Origin: Acidobacteriota bacterium
GTDB taxonomy: Bacteria > Acidobacteriota > Vicinamibacteria > Vicinamibacterales > UBA8438
Assembly (NCBI GenBank): GCA_011523845.1
Contig: WTFV01000194.1
Coordinates: forward strand, 1 to 56,477
DNA length: 56,477 nucleotides
Direction of reading: 5' to 3'
Shown piece after piece: positions 17,466 to 26,092 of the stretch. The notes beneath the pieces are model-generated. The model saw only the letters and a list, made by a program, of their open reading frames with translations, did no database searches and was not told the origin of the DNA. A program made the position numbers and the translations under genes. Within the stretch, counting starts at the first letter, position 1, and each line of letters starts with the position of its first letter.

Positions 17466-18043
17466 AGGTCGCCGAGGCTGAAGGTGACCGCCGCGAAGGG
17501 GCGGATGCGGACCGGGGCGTCGTCCTGCGCGGTCGCGATCAGCACCCACTCCCCCTCGCGCCGTTCGAACGCCTCCAGGGTGTGATCCGCCGGGTCGATG
17601 AGCCACAGATGGCCAACCCCCTCCCGCGCGTAGACGGGGCGCTTGCCGTGCAGGTCGAGCTTGCGGGTCGAGGGCGAGAGCACCTCGCACACCCAGTCCG
17701 GCGCCAGCGTGCAGTACGCCGCATCGGGGTAGTCCGGCATTCGTTCGCGGCGCCAGCCGGCCAGATCGGGCACGAGGATGTCCTCGCCCAGGTGCAGTTC
17801 CGGCTCGTCGATGATCCACCAGCCGCCGGGACCACCGGCGTCGTGATCGAAGGGGCCGCCGATCTTCACACCCAGCGATGAACTGGCCCGCGCGTGCCCC
17901 ATGGCCGGTCGCGGATTGGTGTGGAGCACGCCGTCGACGATCTCGGCGACGCGATGGGGCGGGGCGTCCAGCACGTCCTGGTAGGTCGCCCGCTCTTGCG
18001 GGCCGGGATCACGCTGCCGTGCCGCCGCGCCTGCCGTACTCAT
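17456..18043 (-). CDS. Uma2 family (DUF820) restriction-endonuclease-like protein
   Basis: A 195-residue protein of the Uma2 family, which has a PD-(D/E)xK-like nuclease fold. Landmarks are ATYQDVLDAPPHRVAEIVDG near the start, then ILVPDLAGWRRERMP with the catalytic Asp, then DWVCEVLSPSTRKLD with the Glu of the ExK-like pair, and GVGHLWLIDPADHTLEAF. The biological role of this family is unclear; it is abundant in cyanobacteria and other high-GC bacteria and is often found near mobile DNA. The start at 18043 gives the usual family length. It overlaps the ribbon-helix-helix gene downstream by ten bases. Confidence 0.85.
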   Translation of the reverse strand: MSTAGAAARQRDPGPQERATYQDVLDAPPHRVAEIVDGVLHTNPRPAMGHARASSSLGVKIGGPFDHDAGGPGGWWIIDEPELHLGEDILVPDLAGWRRERMPDYPDAAYCTLAPDWVCEVLSPSTRKLDLHGKRPVYAREGVGHLWLIDPADHTLEAFERREGEWVLIATAQDDAPVRIRPFAAVTFSLGDLWP

Positions 18044-18287
18044 CGCGTTGCCGAGTTCATGTCCCTGCCTGCCATTGTATGCGACCGCCCGGAGCGCTCG
18101 ATGGACGCGTGGATCCCGCTGGCGGCTCTGCCTCGCTTGCTCCGATATGGTGTACGGTGGACGGCCGCAGACGGACCCCGGCCGCGCGATCCGGCCATGG
18201 GACGTTCCCGCGATTGCAGCCGGTGAAGCTGGTCGTCCGGAGAGTAGAGGAAGGTCCGGTGTCCAGCCGGACGATGCTTGACGAGTC

Positions 18288-18506
18288 ATGCTCGCCGACG
18301 GCAACTGGCGGCGGAAGTACACGCCGGACGACGGCGATCTGGTCCGGCTGTTCTACGTGCCGGCGCTCGAGGACGCGAAGAGCTACGACCGGCTGACCGG
18401 CTACTTCAATGCCGGGGCGCTCGCGCTGGCCGCCCGCGGCATCGAGGGGCTGGTTCGCAACGGCGGCCACGTGCTGGATGGTGCAGGAGGCGGCGGAGAC
18501 CCATGA
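18288..18506 (+). pseudogene. N-terminal stub of a PLD-domain/helicase-type protein
   Basis: Seventy-two codons. The sequence WRRKYTPDDGDLVRLFYVPA, then YDRLTGYFNAGALALAARGI, then EGLVRNGGH, matches the beginning of large phospholipase-D-like/SNF2 helicase proteins found in defence islands. Intact proteins continue for many hundreds of residues; here the match ends after RNGGH and a short Gly-rich tail leads to a stop. The stop overlaps the next start as ATGA (18503-18506), so the stub would be translated just ahead of the DUF262 gene and could serve as a leader for coupling. No HKD motif or helicase domain remains. Confidence 0.6.
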
Positions 18507-20209
18507 CCCGGGCCAACGTCCTCAACACGGGAACGACCAGCTATCTGGAGCTGATCGGCAACGGCAAGACGTATCGCGTTCCCCTGTACCAGAGGGACTA
18601 CGCGTGGACGCAACAGGAGTGGGAGGATCTCTGGAACGACGTCGTCGAATTGCGCGGCGATCCCGAGGGCCGGCACTACATGGGCGCCCTGGTCGTGCAG
18701 GCGCAAGGCGATCGCGAGTTCTTCGTCATCGACGGCCAGCAGCGATTGGCGACCATCTCCCTGTTGGCGCTGGCGATCATCGACAAGCTGCGGCGTATGG
18801 CGGAGGGAGGTACCGACGAAGAGCGGAACCGTGAACGCGCGACCGAGCTGCGCAACCGCTTCATCGGCGAGAAGGACCCGGCGTCACTCGTCGAGAGCAG
18901 TCGGCTGCGCCTGAACGAGACCGACGACCCGTTCTATCAGGACCACCTCGTGCAGCTCCGGGAGCCGCTCAATCCGCGCGGCCTGCCGCGGTCGAACGCG
19001 CTCCTGTGGAAGTGCTTCCAGTACTTCTCGAAGCACGTCGACGAGCTGCAGGTCGATGCCGACAACGCAGGCGAGGAAATCGCGAAGGTCCTGTCGGAGA
19101 CCGTCGCCCGCCACCTGCTCTTCATTCTCATCACGGTGGACGACGAGCTCGACGCCTATACCCTGTTCGAGACGCTCAACGCCCGCGGACTCGAGCTCAC
19201 GACGACCGATCTGCTGAAGAACTACTTCTTTTCGAAAGTACGTGTCGCGACCGATATGGATGCGCTGAAGCGCCGCTGGCAGGCGCTCATCGCTACCGTG
19301 GCGCAGGAACGTTTTCCGGATTTCCTGCGCTACCACCTCCTCTGCGAACAGCCGAAGATCCGCCGGCAGCGGCTGTTCAAGCTGGTGCGCGACCGCGTCC
19401 GGACCCCGGGGGACACGTTCGGGTTCGTGACGGCGCTGGAGGCCCGCGCGGAGCTGTTCGCGGCGCTGGCCGACGTCAATCACGGGTACTGGATCGACCG
19501 ACCCACGGCACGCCCGTTCGTCCAGGAGCTGAATCTGTTTCGTGCGCGGCAACTGACGCCGGTCTTCTTCGCCGCGTGGGGCCGATTTCCGGACGACGAT
19601 TTCGTTCGGCTGCTGAAGCTCGCCGCCGTCATCGCCTTCCGCTACTCCGTCGTCAGCGGTCTCAACCCCAACCTGTTGGAGCGCGTCTGCCATTACGCGG
19701 CCAAGGCGGTTCTCGATGGGCAGGCGAACCGTCCGGGCGCCGTGTTCACCCGGCTTCGGCAGATCTACGTGGACGACGACCGGTTCGAGAGCGACTTCGC
19801 GCAGTGGACGGTGAGCACGCGAGGCCAGCGGGGAAAGCTCGCGAAGTACGTGCTCGCCCGGCTGGAAACCGACGCCGGAGCGCGCGCTGTCGATCCCGAG
19901 GCGGTGACCGTGGAGCACGTGCTTCCCGAGAACCCGGCCGGCGAGTGGGTGGAGGTCTTTGCGCCGGACCGTTGGGAGGCGGCGGTCGACCGCCTGGGCA
20001 ACCTGACGCTGCTCGAGCGAACGCTGAACAGGGAGGTCGGTAACGCGGCGTATTCGACCAAGCGGGCTGTCTACGAGTCCAGCACGTACGCGTTGACACG
20101 GGAGATCGCCGCGTGCGCGCCGGAAGAGTGGACCCCGACCTTGCTGGAGGAGCGCCAGCGGCGGCTGGCGGCGCGCGCGGTACGCCTCTGGCGCGCGGAC
20201 TTCACGTAG
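18503..20209 (+). CDS. GmrSD-like nuclease, DUF262 plus DUF1524
   Basis: A 568-residue single-chain GmrSD-type protein. The N-terminal DUF262 domain carries YRVPLYQRDYAWTQQEWEDL and the ParB/sulfiredoxin-like motif FFVIDGQQRLATI (about 70-82). The C-terminal DUF1524 domain has the HNH-type VEHVLPEN and DRLGNLTLLERTLN. Family members are type IV restriction enzymes that cut modified (for example glucosylated) DNA using NTP; that activity is inferred from family. Length fits a full protein. The ATG overlaps the stop of the upstream PLD stub. Neighbouring Uma2 and RHH genes make this a small defence patch. Confidence 0.88.
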   Translation: MTRANVLNTGTTSYLELIGNGKTYRVPLYQRDYAWTQQEWEDLWNDVVELRGDPEGRHYMGALVVQAQGDREFFVIDGQQRLATISLLALAIIDKLRRMAEGGTDEERNRERATELRNRFIGEKDPASLVESSRLRLNETDDPFYQDHLVQLREPLNPRGLPRSNALLWKCFQYFSKHVDELQVDADNAGEEIAKVLSETVARHLLFILITVDDELDAYTLFETLNARGLELTTTDLLKNYFFSKVRVATDMDALKRRWQALIATVAQERFPDFLRYHLLCEQPKIRRQRLFKLVRDRVRTPGDTFGFVTALEARAELFAALADVNHGYWIDRPTARPFVQELNLFRARQLTPVFFAAWGRFPDDDFVRLLKLAAVIAFRYSVVSGLNPNLLERVCHYAAKAVLDGQANRPGAVFTRLRQIYVDDDRFESDFAQWTVSTRGQRGKLAKYVLARLETDAGARAVDPEAVTVEHVLPENPAGEWVEVFAPDRWEAAVDRLGNLTLLERTLNREVGNAAYSTKRAVYESSTYALTREIAACAPEEWTPTLLEERQRRLAARAVRLWRADFT

Positions 20210-20434
20210 TGTGGCCTCGGCGTTCAGGACACCTTGGAAGGCTTCCCGTCCTCGCCTGCCGCCGGGCTTTCTCCCAGCTTCGTCAAGCGCACGGCGCCGT
20301 CGGAAAGCACCGCCACGATCTCCGAGTGTCCGCTCCAACCCGCCGTCGCGGCTCGCCGTCCCGAACGGCGGGCGCCGCCGATCGGACGACGCCGTCCGCG
20401 CGTTGTGGTATAACCACCAGAACACGGACAGCCT

Positions 20435-23419
20435 ATGGACATCTCCCGCCGCACGTTCCTGAAGGCCTCGGTCACCGGCGGCCTCGCGGTCAGCGCCCTC
20501 GGTTTCGATCTGCGGCCGGCGCACGCCGCGGTCCGCCAGCTCAAGATCCGCAACGCCACCGAGTACCGGACGGTGTGCCCGTACTGCGCGGTCGGCTGCG
20601 GGACCATCGCCTACGTCCACGGCAGCGGCGGCCTGAACACGAAGAACACCGTCATCCACGTCGAGGGCGACCCCGACAGCCCCATCAACGGCGGCACGCT
20701 CTGCCCGAAGGGCGCCTCGCAGATGGAGCTCGCCATCAGCCCGCGTCTGCGGCACCAGCCGCTGCTGCGCCGGGCCGGCGCGGCGGAGTGGGAAGAGGTC
20801 GACTGGGACACGGCGATGGACTGGTTCGCGCGCAAGTTCAAGGACTCGCGCGACGCCTCGTTCCGCGAGCGGGACGAGCAGGGCCGCGTCGTCAACCGCG
20901 CCGACGGCGTCGCCTGGGTCGGCAGCGCGACCGTCTCGAACGAGGACGCCTACCTCATCACGAAGACGATGCGCGCCATGGGCCTGGTCTACATCGACCA
21001 CCAGGCCCGCATATGACACAGCCCCACGGTGGCCAGTCTGGCCGCCACGTTCGGCCGCGGGGCGATGACCAACCACTGGAAGGACATCAAGAACACCGAC
21101 GTCATCCTGGTGATGGGCGCCAACCCCGCGGAGAACCATCCCTGCGGGTTCAAGTGGGCGGTCGAGGCGCGTGACAACCGGGGCGCCAAGCTCCTGACCA
21201 TCGACCCGCGCTATACGCGCACGTCGGCGGTCGCCGACCGGCACATGCAGATCCGGCCGGGGGCGGACATCGCGGTGCTCGGCGGGCTGATCCGCTACGC
21301 GCTCGAGAACGACCTGCACCACGCCGACTACGTGCGCGCCCACACGAACGCGACGTTCGTCGTCGGCGACCAGTACGGGTTCGCGGACGGGCTGTTCGCC
21401 GGCTTCGACGAGGCCGCGAGCAACTACGACAGGACGGCGTGGGACTACGAGCGGGGCCCGGACGGCTACGTCCGCCGCGACCCGTCGCTCGAGCACCCGC
21501 GCTCGGTCTTCCAGCTCCTTAAGCAGCACTACGACCGCTACACGCCGGAGGTGGTCGCCGACATCGCCGGCTGCTCGGCGGACGAGTTCCTGCAGATGGC
21601 CGAGATCATCTGCTCGACGGGTCGCGCCGACCGGGTCGGAACCATCATGTACGCGGTCGGCTGGACGATGCACACGGTCGGCAGCCAGATCATCCGCACC
21701 GCGGCGATCCTGCAGTTGCTGCTCGGCAACATCGGCCGGCCCGGCGGCGGCATCAACGCGCTGCGCGGGCACGCCAACGTGCAGGGAGCGACCGACCACG
21801 CCATCGTCGCCGGCATCCTGCCGGGTTACCTGAGGGTGCCGACGCCGCCGCAAACCTCGCTGGCCGCGCACCTGCGCGACTCGACGCCGCAGCCCCTCGT
21901 CCCCGACACCGTCAACTACTGGGGCAACTACCCGAAGTTCTACGTCTCGCAGATGAAGGCGTGGTTCGGCGAGCACGCGACGCCGGAGAACGACTTCGCC
22001 TACGACTACTTGGCCAAGCAGGACGGCGACGCCACGTGGCTGACCATCTGGGACAAGGCGCACCAGGGGACGCTGGAGGGCTTCGTCACCCTCGGGTTCA
22101 ACCCGCTGCTGGCCGGTCCCGACGTGCCGCGCCTGCTCGACGCGATGTCGAAGCTCAAGTGGAAGGTGGTCATCGACCCCTTCATGCTCGACTCGGCCGA
22201 GTTCTGGAAGGCGCCGGGGATGGACCCGTCGTCGATCGACACCGAGGTGCTGTACCTGCCGTCCTCCCACTGGATCGAGCGCGACGGCTCGTTCACCAAC
22301 AGCGGTCGCTGGGCGCAATGGAAGGAGAAGGCGGTCGACCCGCCGATCGGCGTCCAGCCCGACACCTGGATCCTGTCGGAGCTGTTCTGGCGGGTGAAGG
22401 AGCTGTACCAGGCCGAGGGCGGCGCCTGGAACGATCCGATCCAGCACCTGACGTGGGACTACCTGAACCCGCGCGAGCCGTCGATGGTCGAGCTGGCCAA
22501 GGAGATCAACGGCTACGACCTGACGACCGGCCGGCTGCTGTCGTCGTTCGGCGAGCTGGCCGACGACGGGTCGACGAGCTCCGGCAACTGGATCTACACC
22601 GGCAGCTACACCGAGGCGGGCAACCAGATGCAGCGGCGGGGCACCGCCGACCCCACCGGCCTCGGCATGCACCACGACTGGGCGTTCAGTTGGCCGGCCA
22701 ACCGGCGCGTGCTCTACAACCGCGCGTCGGCCGACGCCGAGGGGCGCCCGTGGGACCAGAGCCGGGCCGGCATCGCCTGGAACGGACGCGAGTGGATCGG
22801 CGACGTCCCGGACTACGGCCGGACGACGCCGCCCGACGCGGCCGGCGCCTTCATCATGACCGAGGAGGGCGTGGCGCGGCTGTTCAGCAGCCATCTGGCC
22901 GACGGCCCGTTCTCGGAGCACTACGAGCCGGTCGAGAGCCCGTCGCCCAACGCGCTGCACGACAACGTGCCGGTCAACCCGGTCATCCGCTGGTACGACG
23001 GGGTGCGCGAGACCCTGGCGAACGGCGACGACGACTATCCCTACGCCTGCACCGTCTACCGCGTCGTCGAGCGCGAGCACTTCGTGACGAGCAACGTGCC
23101 GCTGCTGGTCGAGGCGATGCCCGACTTCTTCGTCGAGCTGCCCGAGGGGCTGGCCGAGGAGAAGGGGATTCCCAACGGCAGCCAGGTGCGGGTGTGGTCG
23201 AAGCGGGGCGAGGTGCAGGGGACGGCCATCGTGACCAAGCGCATCAAGCCGTTGCGCGTCAACGGCAAGGTGGTCTGGACGGTCGGCATCCCGGTGCACT
23301 GGGGCTTCATCGGCATCACGCAGGGCTCGATGGCCAACCTGCTGACGCCGTTCATCGGGGACGCGAACACCCGCTGCCCGGAGTTCAAGTCGTTCCTGGT
23401 GAATGTCGAAAGGGCGTGA
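20435..23419 (+). CDS. fdnG: Formate dehydrogenase alpha subunit, selenocysteine-containing
   Basis: A 994-residue molybdenum/tungsten bis-MGD enzyme that oxidises formate to CO2. The N-terminus has a Tat signal (SRRTFLKAS). A [4Fe-4S] site is formed by Cys48, Cys51, Cys55 and Cys90 (CPYCAVGCG, GGTLCPKG). At codon 194 an in-frame TGA (21014-21016) falls exactly where FdnG-type enzymes carry selenocysteine: YIDHQARI-Sec-HSPTVASLAATFGRG, then MTNHWKDIKN. A SECIS-like hairpin follows. Conventional gene calling would split this gene in two. The C-terminal molybdopterin-binding domain is complete. TATAAC at 20409-20414 may be the -10 box. It leads an operon with a small membrane ORF, the beta and the gamma gene. 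Confidence 0.93.
21014..21046 (+). promoter_or_regulatory. UGA selenocysteine codon and SECIS-like hairpin
   Basis: TGA at 21014-21016 is followed by a stem GGTGGCC (21028-21034), loop AGTCT (21035-21039) and GGCCGCC (21040-21046), with one G-T pair. Spacing and loop match bacterial SECIS elements; the same AGUCU loop occurs in E. coli fdnG. SelB would bind it to deliver Sec-tRNA. The selA, selB and selC genes are not in this window. Confidence 0.88.
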
Positions 23420-23726
23420 CCTCGTGGAGACTGTAGGGGCTGACTTGCTCGTTGGCGTGGTTTCTGGACTGCTTGTTGTATGGACCGCTCCCCGGTGGAA
23501 ACGGTGGGCATCGCGGGGATGGCGGGCGTGGTGGCAAGACCGGGGGCCGGATTTCCTGTATGTCTTGCTGGGAGGCACCATCGCCTTGCTGCTGCAAGCG
23601 GTGGCACAATTCAGTGGTTTGTATTTGATAATCATGGGTTCCTTGATCCTGGGCCTGACGCTTGTCCACTATCTCTGTTGCCCTGGAGAGCATGACAAGC
23701 GCAAGGAGCCCATGCCGGGTAGCTGA
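23403..23726 (+). CDS. Small membrane protein embedded between fdh alpha and beta genes
   Basis: A 107-residue protein I do not recognise. It starts inside the last 17 bases of the alpha gene, and its TGA stop overlaps the beta ATG by one base (TGATG). This arrangement strongly suggests translation within the operon. Hydrophobic segments lie at about 12-28 (ADLLVGVVSGLLVVW), 52-68 (FLYVLLGGTIALLLQAV) and 71-92 (SGLYLIIMGSLILGLTLVHY). A Trp/Arg-rich amphipathic stretch lies between the first two (RWKRWASRGWRAWW). The C-terminus is charged. Its DNA is visibly less GC-biased at third positions than its neighbours. It could aid membrane assembly of the dehydrogenase, or be an acquired insert. Confidence 0.75.
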   Translation: MSKGRDLVETVGADLLVGVVSGLLVVWTAPRWKRWASRGWRAWWQDRGPDFLYVLLGGTIALLLQAVAQFSGLYLIIMGSLILGLTLVHYLCCPGEHDKRKEPMPGS

Positions 23727-24628
23727 TGGCAGATACACTCTCCATCCGCCGCGTCTCCGCGAGCCCAGACGCCTACATCCCGATCAGCGCCCTGCGCTCG
23801 GGCGGGCCGACCTACGCGAAGCTCGTCGACATCGGGGCCTGCATCGGCTGCAAGGGGTGCGAGGTCGCCTGCAAGGAGTGGAACGACCTCGGCGTCGAGC
23901 CGACCGCCAACTTCGGCAGCTACCAGAGCCACCGGGACCTGAGCCCGAAGACGTGGCTGCTGATGCGCTTCAACGAGGTGGAGGTCGACGGCAACCTCAA
24001 CTGGCTGATCAAGAAGGACGCCTGCCTGCACTGCGAGGAGCCGGGCTGCCTGTTCGCCTGTCCCGCGCCCGGCGCCATCGTGCAGTACACGAACGGCATC
24101 GTCGACTTCAACCAGGAGAACTGCATCGGCTGCCAGTACTGCGTCACGGGCTGCCCGTTCGACATTCCCCGCTTCGACGTCCACACGCGCAAGGTCTCGA
24201 AGTGCAACATGTGCATCGACCGGGTCGAGGCGGGGCTCGAGCCGGCCTGCGTGAAGACCTGTCCGACCAACGCCATCTCCTGGGGCAGCAAGCACGACAT
24301 GCTGGCGCTGGCCGACAAGAAGGTGGAGACGCTGAACGCTCGGGGGTACCAGAACGCCGCGGTCTACAATCCAGCCGGCGTCGGCGGCACGCACATGATG
24401 TACGTCGTCCCGCACGGCGACCGGCTGGCGGACTACAGCCTGCCGTCGGATCCGACGGCGAGTCCGGCGCCGATGACCGCGCTCGGGTTCCTCAAGCGCG
24501 TCGGGGCGTACCTGATGGGCTTCGGCGTGCTCGGCGCCCTCGGACACTTCCTGCGCTACGGACCCGAGCGGCTGGAGGAGCACGAGGATCACGAGCCGCA
24601 CGGGGACGCCGGCGCGCCGGCGGCCTGA
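23726..24628 (+). CDS. fdnH: Formate dehydrogenase iron-sulfur beta subunit
   Basis: A 300-residue electron-transfer subunit. Four ferredoxin-type cysteine clusters are visible: CIGCKGCEVAC, CLHCEEPGCLFAC, CIGCQYCVTGC and CNMC with CVKTC. They hold four [4Fe-4S] centres that pass electrons from the molybdenum subunit to the cytochrome b subunit. A hydrophobic segment near the C-terminus (about 250-275, VGAYLMGFGVLGALGHFL) is the single membrane anchor known from FdnH. The start overlaps the stop of the small membrane ORF. Length is typical for FdnH/FdoH. Confidence 0.95.
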   Translation: MADTLSIRRVSASPDAYIPISALRSGGPTYAKLVDIGACIGCKGCEVACKEWNDLGVEPTANFGSYQSHRDLSPKTWLLMRFNEVEVDGNLNWLIKKDACLHCEEPGCLFACPAPGAIVQYTNGIVDFNQENCIGCQYCVTGCPFDIPRFDVHTRKVSKCNMCIDRVEAGLEPACVKTCPTNAISWGSKHDMLALADKKVETLNARGYQNAAVYNPAGVGGTHMMYVVPHGDRLADYSLPSDPTASPAPMTALGFLKRVGAYLMGFGVLGALGHFLRYGPERLEEHEDHEPHGDAGAPAA

Positions 24629-24651
24629 CAATCCGGATCACTGCTGCTGCC

Positions 24652-25266
24652 ATGGCCGAGCGGGTGTTCAATCGCTTCACCTACTTCGAGCGGATCGTCC
24701 ACTGGGTGGTCGGCGTCACGTTCGTCGTGCTGCTGGCCACGGGGCTCGCGTTCTCGCACCCGCCCCTGTTCTGGCTGACCGGGATTCTCGGCGGCGGACC
24801 GGCGGCGCGGGTGCTGCATCCGTGGATCGGCGCGCTGTTCAGCGTGGGCATGGGCGCCATGGCGTTCATCTGGCTCCGCGACATGGTCCTCGACGAGTCC
24901 GATTGGCGGTGGTTGCGGGCGGTGAAGCACTACGCGACCCGCGACAGCCGAAACGTGCCGCCGGCCGGCAAGTACAACGCCGGCCAGAAGATGTTCTTCT
25001 GGTTCCAGGCGGTCTTCGCCGTGGCGCATCTGGGAAGCGGTATCCCGCTCTGGTTCCCGGCCGGCTTCGACGCTGCGCTCCTGCAGTGGATGCGGTTGAT
25101 CCACTACGCCGTCACCCTCGGCGGCGGCTTGCTGCTGATCGTCCACGTCTACCTCGGCACCATCGCGTACCCCGGCACCGCGCGCGCGATGATCGACGGG
25201 ACGGTCACCGAGCGCTGGGCCCGACACCACCACCCGCGCTGGCACGAAGAGCAGACGGGTAGGTGA
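24652..25266 (+). CDS. fdnI: Formate dehydrogenase cytochrome b gamma subunit
   Basis: A 204-residue di-haem cytochrome b556 of the FdnI family. Four membrane helices are visible (WVVGVTFVVLLATGLAF, WIGALFSVGMGAMAFIW, FFWFQAVFAVAHLGSGIP and IHYAVTLGGGLLLIVHVYLG). Candidate haem histidines are in the first helix (RIVHW), in LIHYA and in IVHVY. It would pass electrons to menaquinone or ubiquinone in the membrane. It lies 23 bases after the beta gene and closes the dehydrogenase operon. Confidence 0.93.
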   Translation: MAERVFNRFTYFERIVHWVVGVTFVVLLATGLAFSHPPLFWLTGILGGGPAARVLHPWIGALFSVGMGAMAFIWLRDMVLDESDWRWLRAVKHYATRDSRNVPPAGKYNAGQKMFFWFQAVFAVAHLGSGIPLWFPAGFDAALLQWMRLIHYAVTLGGGLLLIVHVYLGTIAYPGTARAMIDGTVTERWARHHHPRWHEEQTGR

Positions 25267-25390
25267 GCTCGGCTCCAACGATGGTCCACGGTTCACGGAG
25301 TAGAGCCCTGCTCTGCCGTCGGCTACGTCGCTATTGCCCACAACAGTGTTCGCCGTGACTGATGCGCATCGGGCTGGTCGCAACCGCACG

Positions 25391-25930
25391 ATGACCCTCG
25401 GCAGCGGGGAGCGCGCTGCGCTGTCGGAGCGACTCATGCGCCTGACTGCACCAGCCGTTCCGTCGCACCTTATCGGCCGAACGGTGTGCCAGGACCTCGT
25501 CGAGGCGCTCCCGCACCTTCCCCCGGGCTTCGTTGACCTGCTGATCGTGGATCCACCTTACAACCTCGCCAAGTCGTTCAACGGCCGCGCGTTCAAGCCT
25601 CTTGCGGACAATCGGTACGAGCGCTGGATCGATTCCTGGCTGTGTCCGCTCAGTCGCGTATTGAAACCGTCGGCGTCGATCTACATCTGTTGCGACTGGC
25701 GTTGTTCCGCATCCGTGCAGCGCGTCGGCGAGCGGTACTTTCGCGTGCAAAACCGCATCACCTGGGAGCGAGAGAAAGGTCGCGGAGCCCACCGCAACTG
25801 GAAGAACTGCTCCGAGGACATCTGGTTCTTCACCGTGTCGGGGGACTTCACCTTCAACGTGGATGCGGTGAAGATGAGGCGGCGGGTCGTGGCGCCGTAT
25901 ACGACGGCAAACGGACAACCCAAGGACTGC
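25391..25930 (+). pseudogene. Truncated site-specific adenine DNA methyltransferase
   Basis: The first about 180 codons match beta-class DNA methyltransferases: LIGRTVCQDLVEALPHLPPG, then the catalytic motif IV DPPYN in LLIVDPPYNLAKSF, then ITWEREKGRGAHRNWKNCSE and RRRVVAPYTTANGQPKD. Intact members continue with DHPTQKPE and a SAM-binding DPFxGSGTT motif; both are absent here. After GQPKDC the frame runs into unrelated sequence and stops at 26059. Without the SAM motif the product cannot be active. It lies between fdnI and fdhE, which normally neighbour each other, so it looks like a decayed insertion. Confidence 0.75.
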
Positions 25931-26092
25931 TCGCCAGTTCGAATCCCGGCTGTGGAGCCGGGACCGGATTTCGACGAGCGAGATGTAGCCGCGTGCCCGT
26001 GCACGGGACTTGGTGACAGGTCTTGGGCCCCGGCTGCGATTTCCCGCCGCATTCGGTGATGCGCGAGTCATCAGGAGAGGTTCGCACGCCAC

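Noticed and set aside
20224..20434. A short minus-strand frame ending HSEIVAVLSDGAVRLTKLG
   Set aside because: It has a faintly protein-like end but no start or family, and most of it is antisense to the formate dehydrogenase start.
21014..21016. TGA as a nonsense mutation that makes the formate dehydrogenase a pseudogene
   Set aside because: The codon is exactly at the known Sec position, both sides are fully conserved and a SECIS-like hairpin follows.
18884..23635. A 1,583-codon open frame on the minus strand
   Set aside because: It is antisense to the GmrSD-like and formate dehydrogenase genes, is low-complexity Arg/Val/Asp-rich and matches no family. Long antisense frames are expected at this GC content.
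25936..25950. GTTCGAATCCCGGC, which looks like a tRNA T loop and 3' end
   Set aside because: The arms do not pair as a T stem, and no anticodon or D arm precedes it. It lies at the broken end of the methyltransferase, so an attachment-site origin was considered but cannot be supported.
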